Assembly (NCBI RefSeq): GCF_019049655.1
Contig: NZ_JAFMOX010000063.1
Span: forward strand, 237,129-301,128
Reading direction: 5' to 3'
DNA length: 64,000 bases
From: Rahnella rivi
GTDB lineage: Bacteria; Pseudomonadota; Gammaproteobacteria; Enterobacterales; Enterobacteriaceae
How positions within the stretch are numbered: position 1 is the stretch's first letter; every line of letters starts with the position of its first letter. The position numbers were made by a program, and so were the translations under genes. Below, in pieces: positions 17,709-25,878 of the stretch. The notes beneath the pieces are model-generated. The model saw only the letters and a program-made list of their open reading frames with translations, did not search any database and was not told where the DNA came from.

Positions 17709-18325
17709 GTCAGTTTATTGATTATCCACCGGTCAGTGACCGTCAGCTCGGTTTCTTTATTGATTCCTCCCGTTGCTCCGGCTGCAAAGCCTGTCAGGTT
17801 GCCTGCAAAGATAAAAACAATCTTGACGTCGGCAGACGCTTTCGCCGTGTTTATGAAGTGAAAGGCGGCGGTTTTATCCCCACAGGGCAGGGCGGAATGA
17901 CGAATAACGTGTACGCCTACACGCTGTCTATTTCCTGTAATCACTGCAAAGACCCGGTTTGCACCAAAAACTGTCCGACGACGGCCATGCACAAACGCCC
18001 CGGCGACGGCATTGTGCGGGTGAATACCGACAAATGCGTGGGCTGCGGATATTGCGCGTGGTCGTGCCCTTACGGCGCGCCGCAGCTCAATGAGCAGACC
18101 GGGCAGATGTCGAAATGCGATTTCTGCGTCGATCTTCAGGCCGCCGGGCAACAACCGGTGTGCGTCGCAACCTGTCCGCTGGGGGCGATCAAGTTCGGCC
18201 CGATCGATGAATTACGGGCGAAATACGGCAGTCTTTGTGATGTGCAGGGGCTGCCAGATTCCGCACTGACTCACCCCAGTCTGGTCATCAAACCGCACCA
18301 GGGTGCAGAAAAAGGGAGTCTATAA
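17705..18325 (+). CDS. DmsB-type four-cluster ferredoxin subunit
   Basis: Electron-transfer subunit of 206 residues with four cysteine groups, each suited to a [4Fe-4S] cluster: CSGCKACQVAC (residues 20-30), CNHCKDPVCTKNCP, CVGCGYCAWSCP, and CDFC followed by CVATCP. This is the DmsB/NrfC/YnfG arrangement. It passes electrons from the membrane anchor to the catalytic subunit on the periplasmic side and is normally co-exported with it, having no signal of its own. The ATG at 17705 overlaps the catalytic-subunit gene by 4 bases. Only 2 bases separate it from the anchor gene. Confidence 0.92.
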   Translation: MSQFIDYPPVSDRQLGFFIDSSRCSGCKACQVACKDKNNLDVGRRFRRVYEVKGGGFIPTGQGGMTNNVYAYTLSISCNHCKDPVCTKNCPTTAMHKRPGDGIVRVNTDKCVGCGYCAWSCPYGAPQLNEQTGQMSKCDFCVDLQAAGQQPVCVATCPLGAIKFGPIDELRAKYGSLCDVQGLPDSALTHPSLVIKPHQGAEKGSL

Positions 18326-18327
18326 TC

Positions 18328-19173
18328 ATGCAGGAATGGCCACTGATCGTCTTTACGTTGCTGATCCAAATTTCCGTTGGCAGCACCGTTTTCACCACAT
18401 TTACACTGGTGTATGCCGCTGACCGTCTGCACGCGCAGGAAAAATGGCGCGTCGCCGCACCGGCTATGTTGCTGGCTTTCATCGCCGGTGCGCTGGGACT
18501 TGTCGCGTCAACCGCGCATCTGGGCTATCCGCTCAATGCGTTTCACGCGCTGAGCCACATCGGCAGTTCCTGGCTGAGCAGGGAAATTGTCTTCGCCAGC
18601 CTTTATCTCGGCGTACTGGGGCTGACAACGCTGATTGCGCTGGTGTCAAAACGCGTGGTGACATCGCTTCTGTTGCTCGCTTCGCTGCTGGGCCTGATTG
18701 ATCTCTTTTGCATGAGCGCGATTTACGTGCATGCGTCTGTCGCGACCTGGATGCACATCAATACGTACGTGATGTTTTACGGGAGCGCGCTGAGTCTGGG
18801 CGCGATCACCGCGCTGTGGCGGATTTCGCGCTGCCCCTGGCTGCCGTGGCAACGGGCGCGGAGGATCGCGGTGGTCTGCGGTGGCATACTGATCGCGGTT
18901 ACACTGGCGCGCCTGCTGGAACAACCGGTCTATCTGGCGTATCTGAACGGGGTGAGCCGTGATGCGGTGACCTTCCCGCATCAGCCGCTGGTTGCCTTCG
19001 CGCAGTCCGGCACCTTGCGCCTGGTGGCGTGGGTGATACTGACCGCGGGCACGATCATCACGGCGCGCAGCCTGCAAACCCACCGCATTGGCCGGTTGCA
19101 GCTGCTGACGGGTGGCGCGGCGGTGTTGCTGGCAGAAATCATGCTGCGTTTTAACTTCTTCAGCATTCACTGA
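18328..19173 (+). CDS. DmsC-type membrane anchor subunit
   Basis: Hydrophobic protein of 281 residues with about eight membrane helices, in the DmsC/YnfH size range. It opens with EWPLIVFTLLIQISVGSTVF, very similar in character to DmsC N-termini, which take electrons from menaquinol. Located directly after the DmsB-type gene; its stop overlaps the start of the next gene (TGATG). Together the three genes form a complete membrane-bound reductase. Confidence 0.87.
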   Translation: MQEWPLIVFTLLIQISVGSTVFTTFTLVYAADRLHAQEKWRVAAPAMLLAFIAGALGLVASTAHLGYPLNAFHALSHIGSSWLSREIVFASLYLGVLGLTTLIALVSKRVVTSLLLLASLLGLIDLFCMSAIYVHASVATWMHINTYVMFYGSALSLGAITALWRISRCPWLPWQRARRIAVVCGGILIAVTLARLLEQPVYLAYLNGVSRDAVTFPHQPLVAFAQSGTLRLVAWVILTAGTIITARSLQTHRIGRLQLLTGGAAVLLAEIMLRFNFFSIH

Positions 19174-20048
19174 TGAGTGTGTTTTTGCCTGATGCCCGGC
19201 CGCACCAAATCAGCGCCGGGCGGGCCTGCGTGCGCAATACGGTGAAAAACAGCCGCTGCGTGGTCTGCGCCGACGTCTGCCCGACCGGTGCGGTTACGCT
19301 GAACGCAGAAGGCACGATGGTAATCAATCCGCAGGCCTGTATCGGCTGCGGATATTGTCTTTTCAACTGCCCGACCGGTGCGCCGGAGGGCATTACTCCG
19401 GCTACACGGCATTATCGTGGTGACCGGCTGGTGATGCCGCTGAGTGCCGTCGCGCCATGCCCTGAAGAACTGCTGATGTGGCACAGCGAATTTGGCATCC
19501 GCTTTGTTGAGATGGACGCGGACAGCGCGGCTGGCTGGTTTCAGGCCGTCGCCGCACTGAACGTTCGTCTCAGACACATGCAGGAACCGCTGTGGAATAT
19601 TGTTCCGCCATCCCCGCAAACGCTGAACGGCGCACGTCGCCGCTGGCTGCATCTGAAAAATGAAGGTGTTTCAGCGGGCAGCGTCCCCGTCGGGCGCAGA
19701 TTCCGACGCGCCCGTTTCATGCAATTCAGCGAGTTTCGCCCTGTTATCTCAACAGAACGCTGCTCGCTGTGCGGTGCCTGCAGCCGGGTGTGCGCTGAAC
19801 AGGCTATCCGGCTGGATGCGCAGGCGTTGACGCTGGACCCGGTAAAATGCACCGGCTGCGGCAACTGTGAGGCGGTGTGTTTTGACGCTGCGTTATCCGT
19901 GCAGGAAAGCTGCGAAGGGACGTCAGAGGTTTACCCGCTTGAACACGCCGAATGCCGGGTGTGCCATCGCCAGTTTCCCGCCTGGACTGCGCAGGAAAAA
20001 GCATGCCCGGTTTGCCGTCGTCATGCTTTTGGAATGCGTGAGGCGTGA
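19173..20048 (+). CDS. Polyferredoxin-like protein with C-terminal zinc-ribbon, fourth gene of reductase operon
   Basis: Cytoplasmic-looking protein of 291 residues without signal peptide or membrane helix. It has an N-terminal pair of [4Fe-4S] motifs (CVVCADVCPTGAV and CIGCGYCLFNCPTGAP, residues ~29-70) and a middle region of about 115 residues lacking cysteine clusters. A second ferredoxin pair follows (CSLCGACSRVCAEQA and CTGCGNCEAVC), then a C-terminal CRVCHRQFP with CPVCRRH that could bind zinc or a rubredoxin-type iron. The ATG overlaps the anchor stop codon by one base and no Shine-Dalgarno is visible, so it depends on upstream translation. DMSO reductase operons usually end with an anchor or chaperone gene, so a soluble polyferredoxin here is unusual. 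It may feed electrons or assist cluster assembly; the role is unknown. Confidence 0.8.
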   Translation: MSVFLPDARPHQISAGRACVRNTVKNSRCVVCADVCPTGAVTLNAEGTMVINPQACIGCGYCLFNCPTGAPEGITPATRHYRGDRLVMPLSAVAPCPEELLMWHSEFGIRFVEMDADSAAGWFQAVAALNVRLRHMQEPLWNIVPPSPQTLNGARRRWLHLKNEGVSAGSVPVGRRFRRARFMQFSEFRPVISTERCSLCGACSRVCAEQAIRLDAQALTLDPVKCTGCGNCEAVCFDAALSVQESCEGTSEVYPLEHAECRVCHRQFPAWTAQEKACPVCRRHAFGMREA

Positions 20049-20245
20049 AATGAAAATCCCGGCGGAACTGGGTTACACTTCAGGGATCACTTTTGGTTCA
20101 CTTTTTGGGCTTTTGGCTTAAAACGAGCCTGTTTTCACTTCAGAGAAGTCTGTTTAGCGGGCGATGGAGCGTCAGGTTTTGCCTGAAACGGCGCAAAGCT
20201 ATATTCTATCGGCCAATTTACTGAGACAGTTGCAATGAGGTCTAT

Positions 20246-21442
20246 ATGATTATCAAACCACGCATCCGTGGCTTTATCTGTGTTACTGCCCATCCGGAAG
20301 GTTGCAAGGCGAACGTTAAAGAACAAATCGACTACGTTACCGCTCAGGGCAAAATTGCCGGCGGTCCGAAAAAAGTCCTGGTGATCGGCGCTTCTACCGG
20401 TTACGGCCTCGCTGCCCGCATCTCTGCTGCTTTCGGTTCTGACGCTGCCACGCTCGGCATCTTCTTCGAACGTGCTGGTGATGAATCCAAAACCGCGACC
20501 GCAGGCTGGTACAACTCCGCCGCCTTCGAAGAATTTGCGGATGCAAAAGGTCTGTATGCGAAAAGCATCAACGGCGACGCGTTCTCTGATGAAGTGAAGC
20601 AAAAGACCATTGAGCTGATCAAACAAGATCTCGGTCAGGTTGATCTGGTGGTTTACAGCCTGGCTGCGCCGCGCCGTACCCATCCGAAAACCGGTGAAGT
20701 GTTCAACTCCACTCTGAAACCAATCGGTAAGCAAGTCACCATTCGCGGTATCAATACCGACAAAGAAACCATCAACGAAACCACGCTGGAACCGGCAACG
20801 CCTGAAGAAATTGCAGGCACCGTGGCCGTTATGGGCGGTGAAGACTGGCAGATGTGGATCGACGACCTGAAAGCCGCCGGTGTGCTGGCTGACGGCGCAA
20901 AAACCACTGCCTTCACCTATCTGGGTGAAGAAGTGACGCAGGACATCTACTGGAACGGTTCTATCGGTGAAGCGAAGAAGGATCTGGACAAACGTGTTCT
21001 GGATATCCGCAGCACACTGGCAGAGCAGGGCGGCGACGCGCGTGTTTCCGTACTGAAAGCCGTGGTGACTCAGGCGAGTTCTGCCATCCCTGTGATGCCG
21101 CTGTACCTTTCCTTGCTGTTCAAAGTGATGAAAGAGAAGGGCATCCACGAAGGTTGTATCGAGCAGGTTTACGGTCTGTACAAAGACAGCCTGTACGGCG
21201 CTGAGCCGCTGGTGGATAACGAAGGCCGTCTGCGCGCTGACCTGAAAGAGATCGCGCCAGAAGTACAGGACGAAGTGGGCAAACTGTGGAATGAAGTCAG
21301 CAATGACAACATCCCGGAACTGACCGATTTCGTCGGCTACAAAAGCGAATTCATGCGTCTGTTCGGTTTCGGCCTGAACGGCGTGGATTACGCTGCAGAC
21401 ACCAATCCTGACGTGAAAATCAAACATCTTATCCAGATGTAA
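20246..21442 (+). CDS. fabV: Enoyl-ACP reductase FabV (NADH)
   Basis: Protein of 398 residues matching FabV along its full length: the MIIKPRIRGFICVTAHPEGC start, a Rossmann motif VLVIGASTGYGLA (residues ~44-56), VVYSLAAPRRTHP, and the catalytic Tyr235-x8-Lys244 pair within YWNGSIGEAK. It catalyses the last reduction of each fatty-acid elongation cycle, and FabV enzymes are known to be less sensitive to triclosan than FabI. Single-gene unit: the start follows GAGG with suitable spacing, and a strong terminator lies 29 bases after the stop codon. Codon use is regular and the gene looks highly expressed. Confidence 0.96.
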   Translation: MIIKPRIRGFICVTAHPEGCKANVKEQIDYVTAQGKIAGGPKKVLVIGASTGYGLAARISAAFGSDAATLGIFFERAGDESKTATAGWYNSAAFEEFADAKGLYAKSINGDAFSDEVKQKTIELIKQDLGQVDLVVYSLAAPRRTHPKTGEVFNSTLKPIGKQVTIRGINTDKETINETTLEPATPEEIAGTVAVMGGEDWQMWIDDLKAAGVLADGAKTTAFTYLGEEVTQDIYWNGSIGEAKKDLDKRVLDIRSTLAEQGGDARVSVLKAVVTQASSAIPVMPLYLSLLFKVMKEKGIHEGCIEQVYGLYKDSLYGAEPLVDNEGRLRADLKEIAPEVQDEVGKLWNEVSNDNIPELTDFVGYKSEFMRLFGFGLNGVDYAADTNPDVKIKHLIQM

Positions 21443-21470
21443 TTTGGTTTTACGCTAAGCGATGCTGAAA

Positions 21471-21508
21471 GCCCATTCCCGCTGCAAAGTGGGGGTGGGT
21501 TTTTTTAT
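21471..21508 (+). terminator. Rho-independent terminator of fabV
   Basis: GC-rich hairpin (CCCATTCCCGC pairing with GTGGGGGTGGG, allowing G-T pairs) followed by seven T residues. Confidence 0.85.
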
Positions 21509-21515
21509 TGCAGCA

Positions 21516-21540
21516 TAAAAAAGGGCGCATCCTGCGCCTT
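21516..21540 (-). terminator. Terminator of the DUF1471 gene
   Basis: GGCGCA and TGCGCC arms with a 3-base loop. On the minus strand the hairpin is followed by a T-run (plus-strand A-run at 21517-21522), placed about 55 bases beyond the stop codon of the minus-strand gene. Confidence 0.7.
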
Positions 21541-21595
21541 TCCTTCATTCATTTCTTACACATTGTCCGGCAAGCCGTGCGGCCATTCTGAAACA

Positions 21596-21901
21596 TCAGT
21601 CATAAGCCAGTTTATGATTAATGTTGTAAACAGTGGCGGTAGCCGCCATGACGTGCTGCTGATCTTTACCCGGTTTGTGCGATTCCACATTGGTAATGTG
21701 ATAGCCGACGGCACCCGCCGCTAACGCTTTTTTAACAAATGCGTTGTTGAGTTCTTCCATGGACGTTGCCCACGACACCGTTGTCACCCCTACAGCCTGC
21801 AGTGAGGAAATTTCACGATGCGATAATCCTGAGCGGATTAAGACAGGTTTGACATCCTTGGGAAAGAATATAGACAAGACATCATTTACTAAGCCTTTCA
21901 T
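21596..21901 (-). CDS. DUF1471 (YdgH/BhsA/McbA-type) domain protein without a signal peptide
   Basis: Small protein of 101 residues. The C-terminal ~55 residues carry the DUF1471 pattern: VGVTTVSWATSMEELNNA, then A-L-A-A-G-A-V-G-Y-H-I-T and a closing A-A-T-A-T-V-Y-N. Most family members are periplasmic stress or biofilm proteins with a cleavable signal. This one begins MKGLVNDVLSIFF and lacks one, so it may stay in the cytoplasm. The start at 21901 is preferred over an ATG at 21916 because GAGGAAT lies 6 bases before it. The upstream ATG would use up that ribosome binding site. Confidence 0.75.
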   Translation of the reverse strand: MKGLVNDVLSIFFPKDVKPVLIRSGLSHREISSLQAVGVTTVSWATSMEELNNAFVKKALAAGAVGYHITNVESHKPGKDQQHVMAATATVYNINHKLAYD

Positions 21902-22248
21902 GATTTTATTCCTCATTAGTTCATCTTCAGGTTCGGGCGTATAGCCGTGCTACTCATTCAATTCGTGACTTGCGGGAATAAGAATTCGAGCGGGCACAAC
22001 CCTAAGAAACACCTTTTCATGTAACGACGTTTAGCTTTAATTGCTAATTAGTTGTTAAGAAAACTTCCGTCACAATTAACGCGATCTCTAAAGAGGATGC
22101 TTTCACTTAGTTACAGGTTCGGTACTTTTGACATGAGCACTGCAATAGGCGATTACGGTGGCCGGAATGATAATAACCAGACAGTTTCCGTTCGCTTGAA
22201 AACATGGACAGATTTTTTATCCGAAGATAATTCAGTTCATATCGAGGG
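21902..22248. other. Gene-free gap of 347 bases
   Basis: AT-rich sequence between the DUF1471 gene start and the end of the toxin gene. A 76-codon plus-strand frame (22052-22282) overlaps the toxin's 3' end and shows no ribosome binding site or recognisable feature. It presumably holds the DUF1471 promoter. Confidence 0.5.
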
Positions 22249-23169
22249 TTACATGATTTTTTCAAGAACTGTCCTCAGTTGATTCAGTGCTTCTGCGTGT
22301 TTATTTGCTGGCATATTCGACAGATTTTGTTGCTTCCAGCGTACTGCGGGCAAATTATCTATGTTATCCAGGCCCAACAAATTCCAGTCAGGATCTCTGT
22401 TTTTGAATGACAGTAAAAATGTTCTTTCATCTGTAGTCATTTCAGCATGGATTTGCTTAATCAATTGTTTGCGCACGGCGAGCAATTCATCCAGCGGAAC
22501 ATCTTTATCTGCCATGCTGCGAAATTCACCCTCATAGATCCCGGCGATGTCTTTTAAATGTGGCCGCAGTAACTCGGCGATAGGGCGTGAATGACTGATG
22601 ATATAAACCATCAAAGCTTTACGCAGTAACGGAGTGAGGCCCTCATTGTCGAGTAAGAATTTGATGTCAAACAAATCTCTTGGATGTTGACGGTCGAGCG
22701 CCGCGCAAATTTTTCCGGCATAGAGATCAGCAAATGACACCACTGAAACCTCAGCAAAGCCAAACTCATTTTCCACCGTCTCACAGACAGGGAGAAGGGC
22801 CGGTTCATATACGGTTCCTCTTAATACCGGTGAGAGTTCAATCTTTATCATGACCCGGTCACGTATAACCGTCAGCCGCAATGCATCATCTTTATCTTCG
22901 TAGGACTTACGGACTTTGCTGCCCGGAAGGGTAACGACTATAGAATGAGCAATATTATCTAATGCAGATTTGATACCCCTGAGGGAAGCATCCCGCTCCA
23001 GTACCGGCAAATATACGAGATCGATATCAACAGATAAGCGGGGGAAATCACGTATAAAAAGATTGATTGCCGTCCCCCCCTTAAGTGCAAAGCAATCGTG
23101 TTTGGCAATAAGAGGAAGCAGCTGTAACAGCAACTGCACCTGTTTGTAGTAAATACTTTCCCTGTCCAT
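22249..23169 (-). CDS. AbiEii-type nucleotidyltransferase toxin
   Basis: Protein of 306 residues of the DNA polymerase beta-like nucleotidyltransferase fold. The active-site signature is KGGTAINLF at residues 30-38 and SVDIDL with Asp48 and Asp50 as likely metal ligands. Later segments DLYAGKICAALDRQHPRDLFD (residues ~167-187) match the conserved AbiEii motif in which K, D and R are catalytically important. Known family members pair with AbiEi as a type IV toxin-antitoxin system; some modify tRNA 3' ends, giving growth arrest or phage abortive infection. It begins 6 bases after the antitoxin stop. The region is lower in GC than its neighbours, hinting at acquisition. Confidence 0.88.
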   Translation of the reverse strand: MDRESIYYKQVQLLLQLLPLIAKHDCFALKGGTAINLFIRDFPRLSVDIDLVYLPVLERDASLRGIKSALDNIAHSIVVTLPGSKVRKSYEDKDDALRLTVIRDRVMIKIELSPVLRGTVYEPALLPVCETVENEFGFAEVSVVSFADLYAGKICAALDRQHPRDLFDIKFLLDNEGLTPLLRKALMVYIISHSRPIAELLRPHLKDIAGIYEGEFRSMADKDVPLDELLAVRKQLIKQIHAEMTTDERTFLLSFKNRDPDWNLLGLDNIDNLPAVRWKQQNLSNMPANKHAEALNQLRTVLEKIM

Positions 23170-23175
23170 TCTTGA

Positions 23176-23949
23176 TTACATATCCTTGGGTACAGTGATA
23201 TTCCAGGTGGTGTCCAGTCTGCCGGAATGAGCAATCACCCGCTTTCCGCTGCCTAGCTCATACTGTTCAGGCTTAAGGTATTTTAACCAGGCGTGGTTAT
23301 GGCGCTCTGCCAGCCAAAGGAAGAGACGTTTTGATCTGATACTGCAGTTTGCCAGTAACAGCGGTTCAAGTTTGCGGGGAGAGAGGGTGAAAAGCCCCTG
23401 CATGATTTGGTCCACATGTTCAAAACTGATGTTTTTCGGTACCTCTGCGAGAAGTTCAATTATGGCTCTTTCTGGCCCGGAATAGTGCAGCGGCGGCAGT
23501 GATTGTCGCCATTGGCTTTCGCGGAGATATGCTGCATTTTCAATGATGCTGTCGGGCCATAAACGGCGTGTGCGGCGCCATTCAAAATTCGCGCAGGCAG
23601 TGATTTTGTTTAACCATGCCGGTGGCGAACCTGCAGAATAAAGGCTGACAGGCACTATCTGATTTTTAATCTGATAGTGTGCTAAACCTTCCAGATTCAA
23701 CGCCGTAATTCCCCCCACAGTGATGAACGCAGGTTGCATACGCTGAAGAGAAGATACGATACCTTGCCAGCTTAAGGGTGTTTCATCACAAACATACACA
23801 CCTGGAACCAGCATCCGCAATGTCCTGCTTTTAACCGCATTATCGATAAAATGCAGGTCTAATCCTTGCTGTTGAAGCCATGCTTTTGTAGCCACCAAGC
23901 CTGAGGGCAATAACGTTTTGAGTCGTTGTCTCGCATCGGTATTAAGCAT
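23176..23949 (-). CDS. AbiEi-type antitoxin and autorepressor
   Basis: Protein of 257 residues with an N-terminal winged-helix region (residues ~1-60, LPSGLVATKAWLQQQGL, then TLRMLVPGVYVC) and an AbiEi-type C-terminal domain containing ALNLEGLAHY and SGPERAIIELLAEVP. It lies directly upstream of the toxin gene in the same direction. The start at 23949 is supported by AGGGG five bases upstream; a longer frame starting at 23976 is not. Family knowledge: AbiEi silences the toxin without stable complex formation and binds inverted repeats in its own promoter. A perfect palindrome is present 27 bases upstream. Confidence 0.87.
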   Translation of the reverse strand: MLNTDARQRLKTLLPSGLVATKAWLQQQGLDLHFIDNAVKSRTLRMLVPGVYVCDETPLSWQGIVSSLQRMQPAFITVGGITALNLEGLAHYQIKNQIVPVSLYSAGSPPAWLNKITACANFEWRRTRRLWPDSIIENAAYLRESQWRQSLPPLHYSGPERAIIELLAEVPKNISFEHVDQIMQGLFTLSPRKLEPLLLANCSIRSKRLFLWLAERHNHAWLKYLKPEQYELGSGKRVIAHSGRLDTTWNITVPKDM

Positions 23950-23976
23950 ACAACCCCTTTTGTTTATGAAATTCAC

Positions 23977-24003
23977 AATTCACGGCGATTATTGCCGTGA
24001 ATT
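23977..24003. promoter_or_regulatory. Perfect 10-bp inverted repeat, probable AbiEi operator
   Basis: AATTCACGGC and GCCGTGAATT are separated by GATTATT, 28-54 bases upstream of the antitoxin start. Position and symmetry fit the autoregulatory operator expected for an AbiEi repressor. Confidence 0.7.
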
Positions 24004-24513
24004 TTATAATATGTAAACCGAATGCGACTCAATTTTGTTCTTGTAGGATATTGCGGGCGGACTGTAGCTCAGCTTAAGTCGCTAAACCAACTGGCAAATG
24101 ATGGAAGTAAGAGATGGTTTCCAGAGAAATTTTGTGTGTTGCAGCGGATTACATCCGCCGTCGCCTCATACAGCTTGAAGCAAAACGACAGGTAATTTGA
24201 CGACATCCGCTAACGATGGCCATAAAGGGACATATGACCAGTGAGCTTTCAGCAAAACCCTGTTAACTGCCTTCCAAAACGGATTCAAATATATTCCCTC
24301 CTGTACTAATTGCGACTCAGTTCACATCATCTCTTGTTAGTGATCTATATAAAACATCAGTCCAAATAAAAAGAAACAGCGGTTCATTAATTTATTTCAC
24401 ATTTTACATGAGCAGTGATGAGTGCGAATGTTGATTTTATGTGAATTTAAAGTTTTTAAAAAATAACAAGTGCCGCAATTTTCAAACAATAAAATTCAAT
24501 ACAAGAGGGGAAG
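24004..24513. other. Gene-free gap of about 510 bases
   Basis: No supported reading frame. The half near the toxin-antitoxin pair (24040-24290) has near-average composition and may be decayed coding or mobile DNA, but no element was recognised. The half next to the permease (24300-24513) is very AT-rich and probably contains its promoter; the AAGAGGGGAAG just before the start is the ribosome binding site. Confidence 0.5.
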
Positions 24514-25791
24514 ATGGATATATTTCTGAGTTTGGTTAGAACGCCCGCGGTGATAATTGCGATTATTGCTTTTCTGGGGTTGCTGTTTCAGAGGGCATCC
24601 GTATCCAGAATAATCACGGGTACGGCGCTTTCTTTCATCGGATTCACCATGATCAAAGTCGGTGGTTCAATCCTGATGAAAGTGTTAACGGCGTTTAGTA
24701 CGTTGTTTTCCAGCGCTTTTAACATTGTCGGCGTGGTGCCCAGCAACGAAGCGATCATGGCCGCAACCATCGATCAGATTGGTTCCACCGCAGCGATTAT
24801 TTTGCTTTTCTCCATGGTGATAAATATTCTTCTGGCCAGATTTACCCGCCTGAAATTTATCTATCTTTCGCTGCATCTGGTGCTGTTTATGTCCTTTGCA
24901 TTAACCGCTGTACTGATGCAGTTGGGCTACAGCCATTATCCAATCATTATCATCTCGTCGATATTTATCGGCTTCTATATGGCAGCCTCACCGTTCTTTC
25001 TTAATAAATTTAGCCGTGAAATCATCGGCTCAGATGAATATGCGATTTCCCATGCCGCGATCTCTTCTTACATTATTGGTTCTTATATGGGGAAATGGTT
25101 CGGCAATAAGAAAACCGACACAGAACATCTCAAAATCAGTAATAAATTCGACTTCCTTCGTGAACCCAATATCGCCACACTGCTGACGATGTTAGTTCTG
25201 CTGTTGATCTCCTGCGTTTTCGCCACGCAACCGCAGATCAAAACGGCCATGACGCTGGTGTACGGGGCGGGCGCAGCAGATAAGAATATGGTTATTTTCA
25301 TTCTTGAACAGTCAGCCGTGTTTGCCTGCGGGCTTTATTTAGCGAAGGCGGGCGTTAACTTATTTACGGCGGAAATCGTACCGGCCTTTAAAGGATTTTC
25401 CCGAGTCTTCGCGCCCGGCGCTGTTCCGGCCGTTGATGTGATGGTGCTGTTCACCAAAGCTCCGAATGCCACGCTGATTGGTTTTCTGGTGAGTTTCTCA
25501 GTAGAACTGGTGTGTATCCTGATTTTTCCGTTTATCGGATTGCCGATTATTGTCCCCGGCATCATGGCGAGCTTTATTACCGGCGGCGCTGCGGCTATCT
25601 TCGGTAACGCGACCGGCGGGTTCCGCGGCGCGGTCATCGCCAGCGGCATCAACGGGCTGTTGTTGTGTGTTCTCCCTGCGCTGACCCTGCCGCTGTTTGC
25701 TCATCTCGGCGCTCAGGGTGTCACTTTTGCGGACCCGGATTTCACCCTGTCTTCACTGCTGTTGGATCATCTGCTGCGTTTGTTTAAATAA
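24514..25791 (+). CDS. UlaA/SgaT-type PTS EIIC permease, orphan
   Basis: Integral membrane protein of 425 residues with about 11 helices, matching the ascorbate-specific EIIC family (UlaA): GFTMIKVGGSIL near residue 45, FFLNKFSREIIGSDEYAISH in the middle, and PGIMASFITGGAAAIFGNATGGFRG near residue 355. UlaA works with separate UlaB and UlaC phosphotransfer proteins, and neither is encoded nearby. The gene stands alone between the AbiE pair and digH, with its own terminator. Substrate may be ascorbate or another sugar acid. It must borrow EIIA/EIIB from elsewhere or act as a facilitator. Confidence 0.87.
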   Translation: MDIFLSLVRTPAVIIAIIAFLGLLFQRASVSRIITGTALSFIGFTMIKVGGSILMKVLTAFSTLFSSAFNIVGVVPSNEAIMAATIDQIGSTAAIILLFSMVINILLARFTRLKFIYLSLHLVLFMSFALTAVLMQLGYSHYPIIIISSIFIGFYMAASPFFLNKFSREIIGSDEYAISHAAISSYIIGSYMGKWFGNKKTDTEHLKISNKFDFLREPNIATLLTMLVLLLISCVFATQPQIKTAMTLVYGAGAADKNMVIFILEQSAVFACGLYLAKAGVNLFTAEIVPAFKGFSRVFAPGAVPAVDVMVLFTKAPNATLIGFLVSFSVELVCILIFPFIGLPIIVPGIMASFITGGAAAIFGNATGGFRGAVIASGINGLLLCVLPALTLPLFAHLGAQGVTFADPDFTLSSLLLDHLLRLFK

Positions 25792-25805
25792 CAGGATGTA
25801 AAGAA

Positions 25806-25838
25806 AAAGCCGCCTCAGGCACTGAAGGCGGCTTTTTT
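25806..25838 (+). terminator. Rho-independent terminator
   Basis: AGCCGCCT and AGGCGGCT arms with a 10-base loop, flanked by an A-run and followed by TTTTTT. Suitable for termination of the permease gene and, with the flanking A-run, possibly of digH from the other side. Confidence 0.88.
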
Positions 25839-25878
25839 GCTATGCGGGAAACCAATGAGGCGCTGACGAATTAGCCGG

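Noticed and set aside
20135..21427. 430-codon minus-strand frame opposite fabV
   Set aside because: fabV matches its family along the full length on the plus strand; the reverse frame has shadow composition.
22052..22282. 76-codon plus-strand frame beside the AbiEii gene
   Set aside because: Overlaps the toxin 3' end and lacks a ribosome binding site or recognisable feature.
24050..24100. Sequence resembling a tRNA D-arm (TGTAGCTCAGC) near the AbiE pair
   Set aside because: No acceptor stem, anticodon arm or T-arm can be folded around it.
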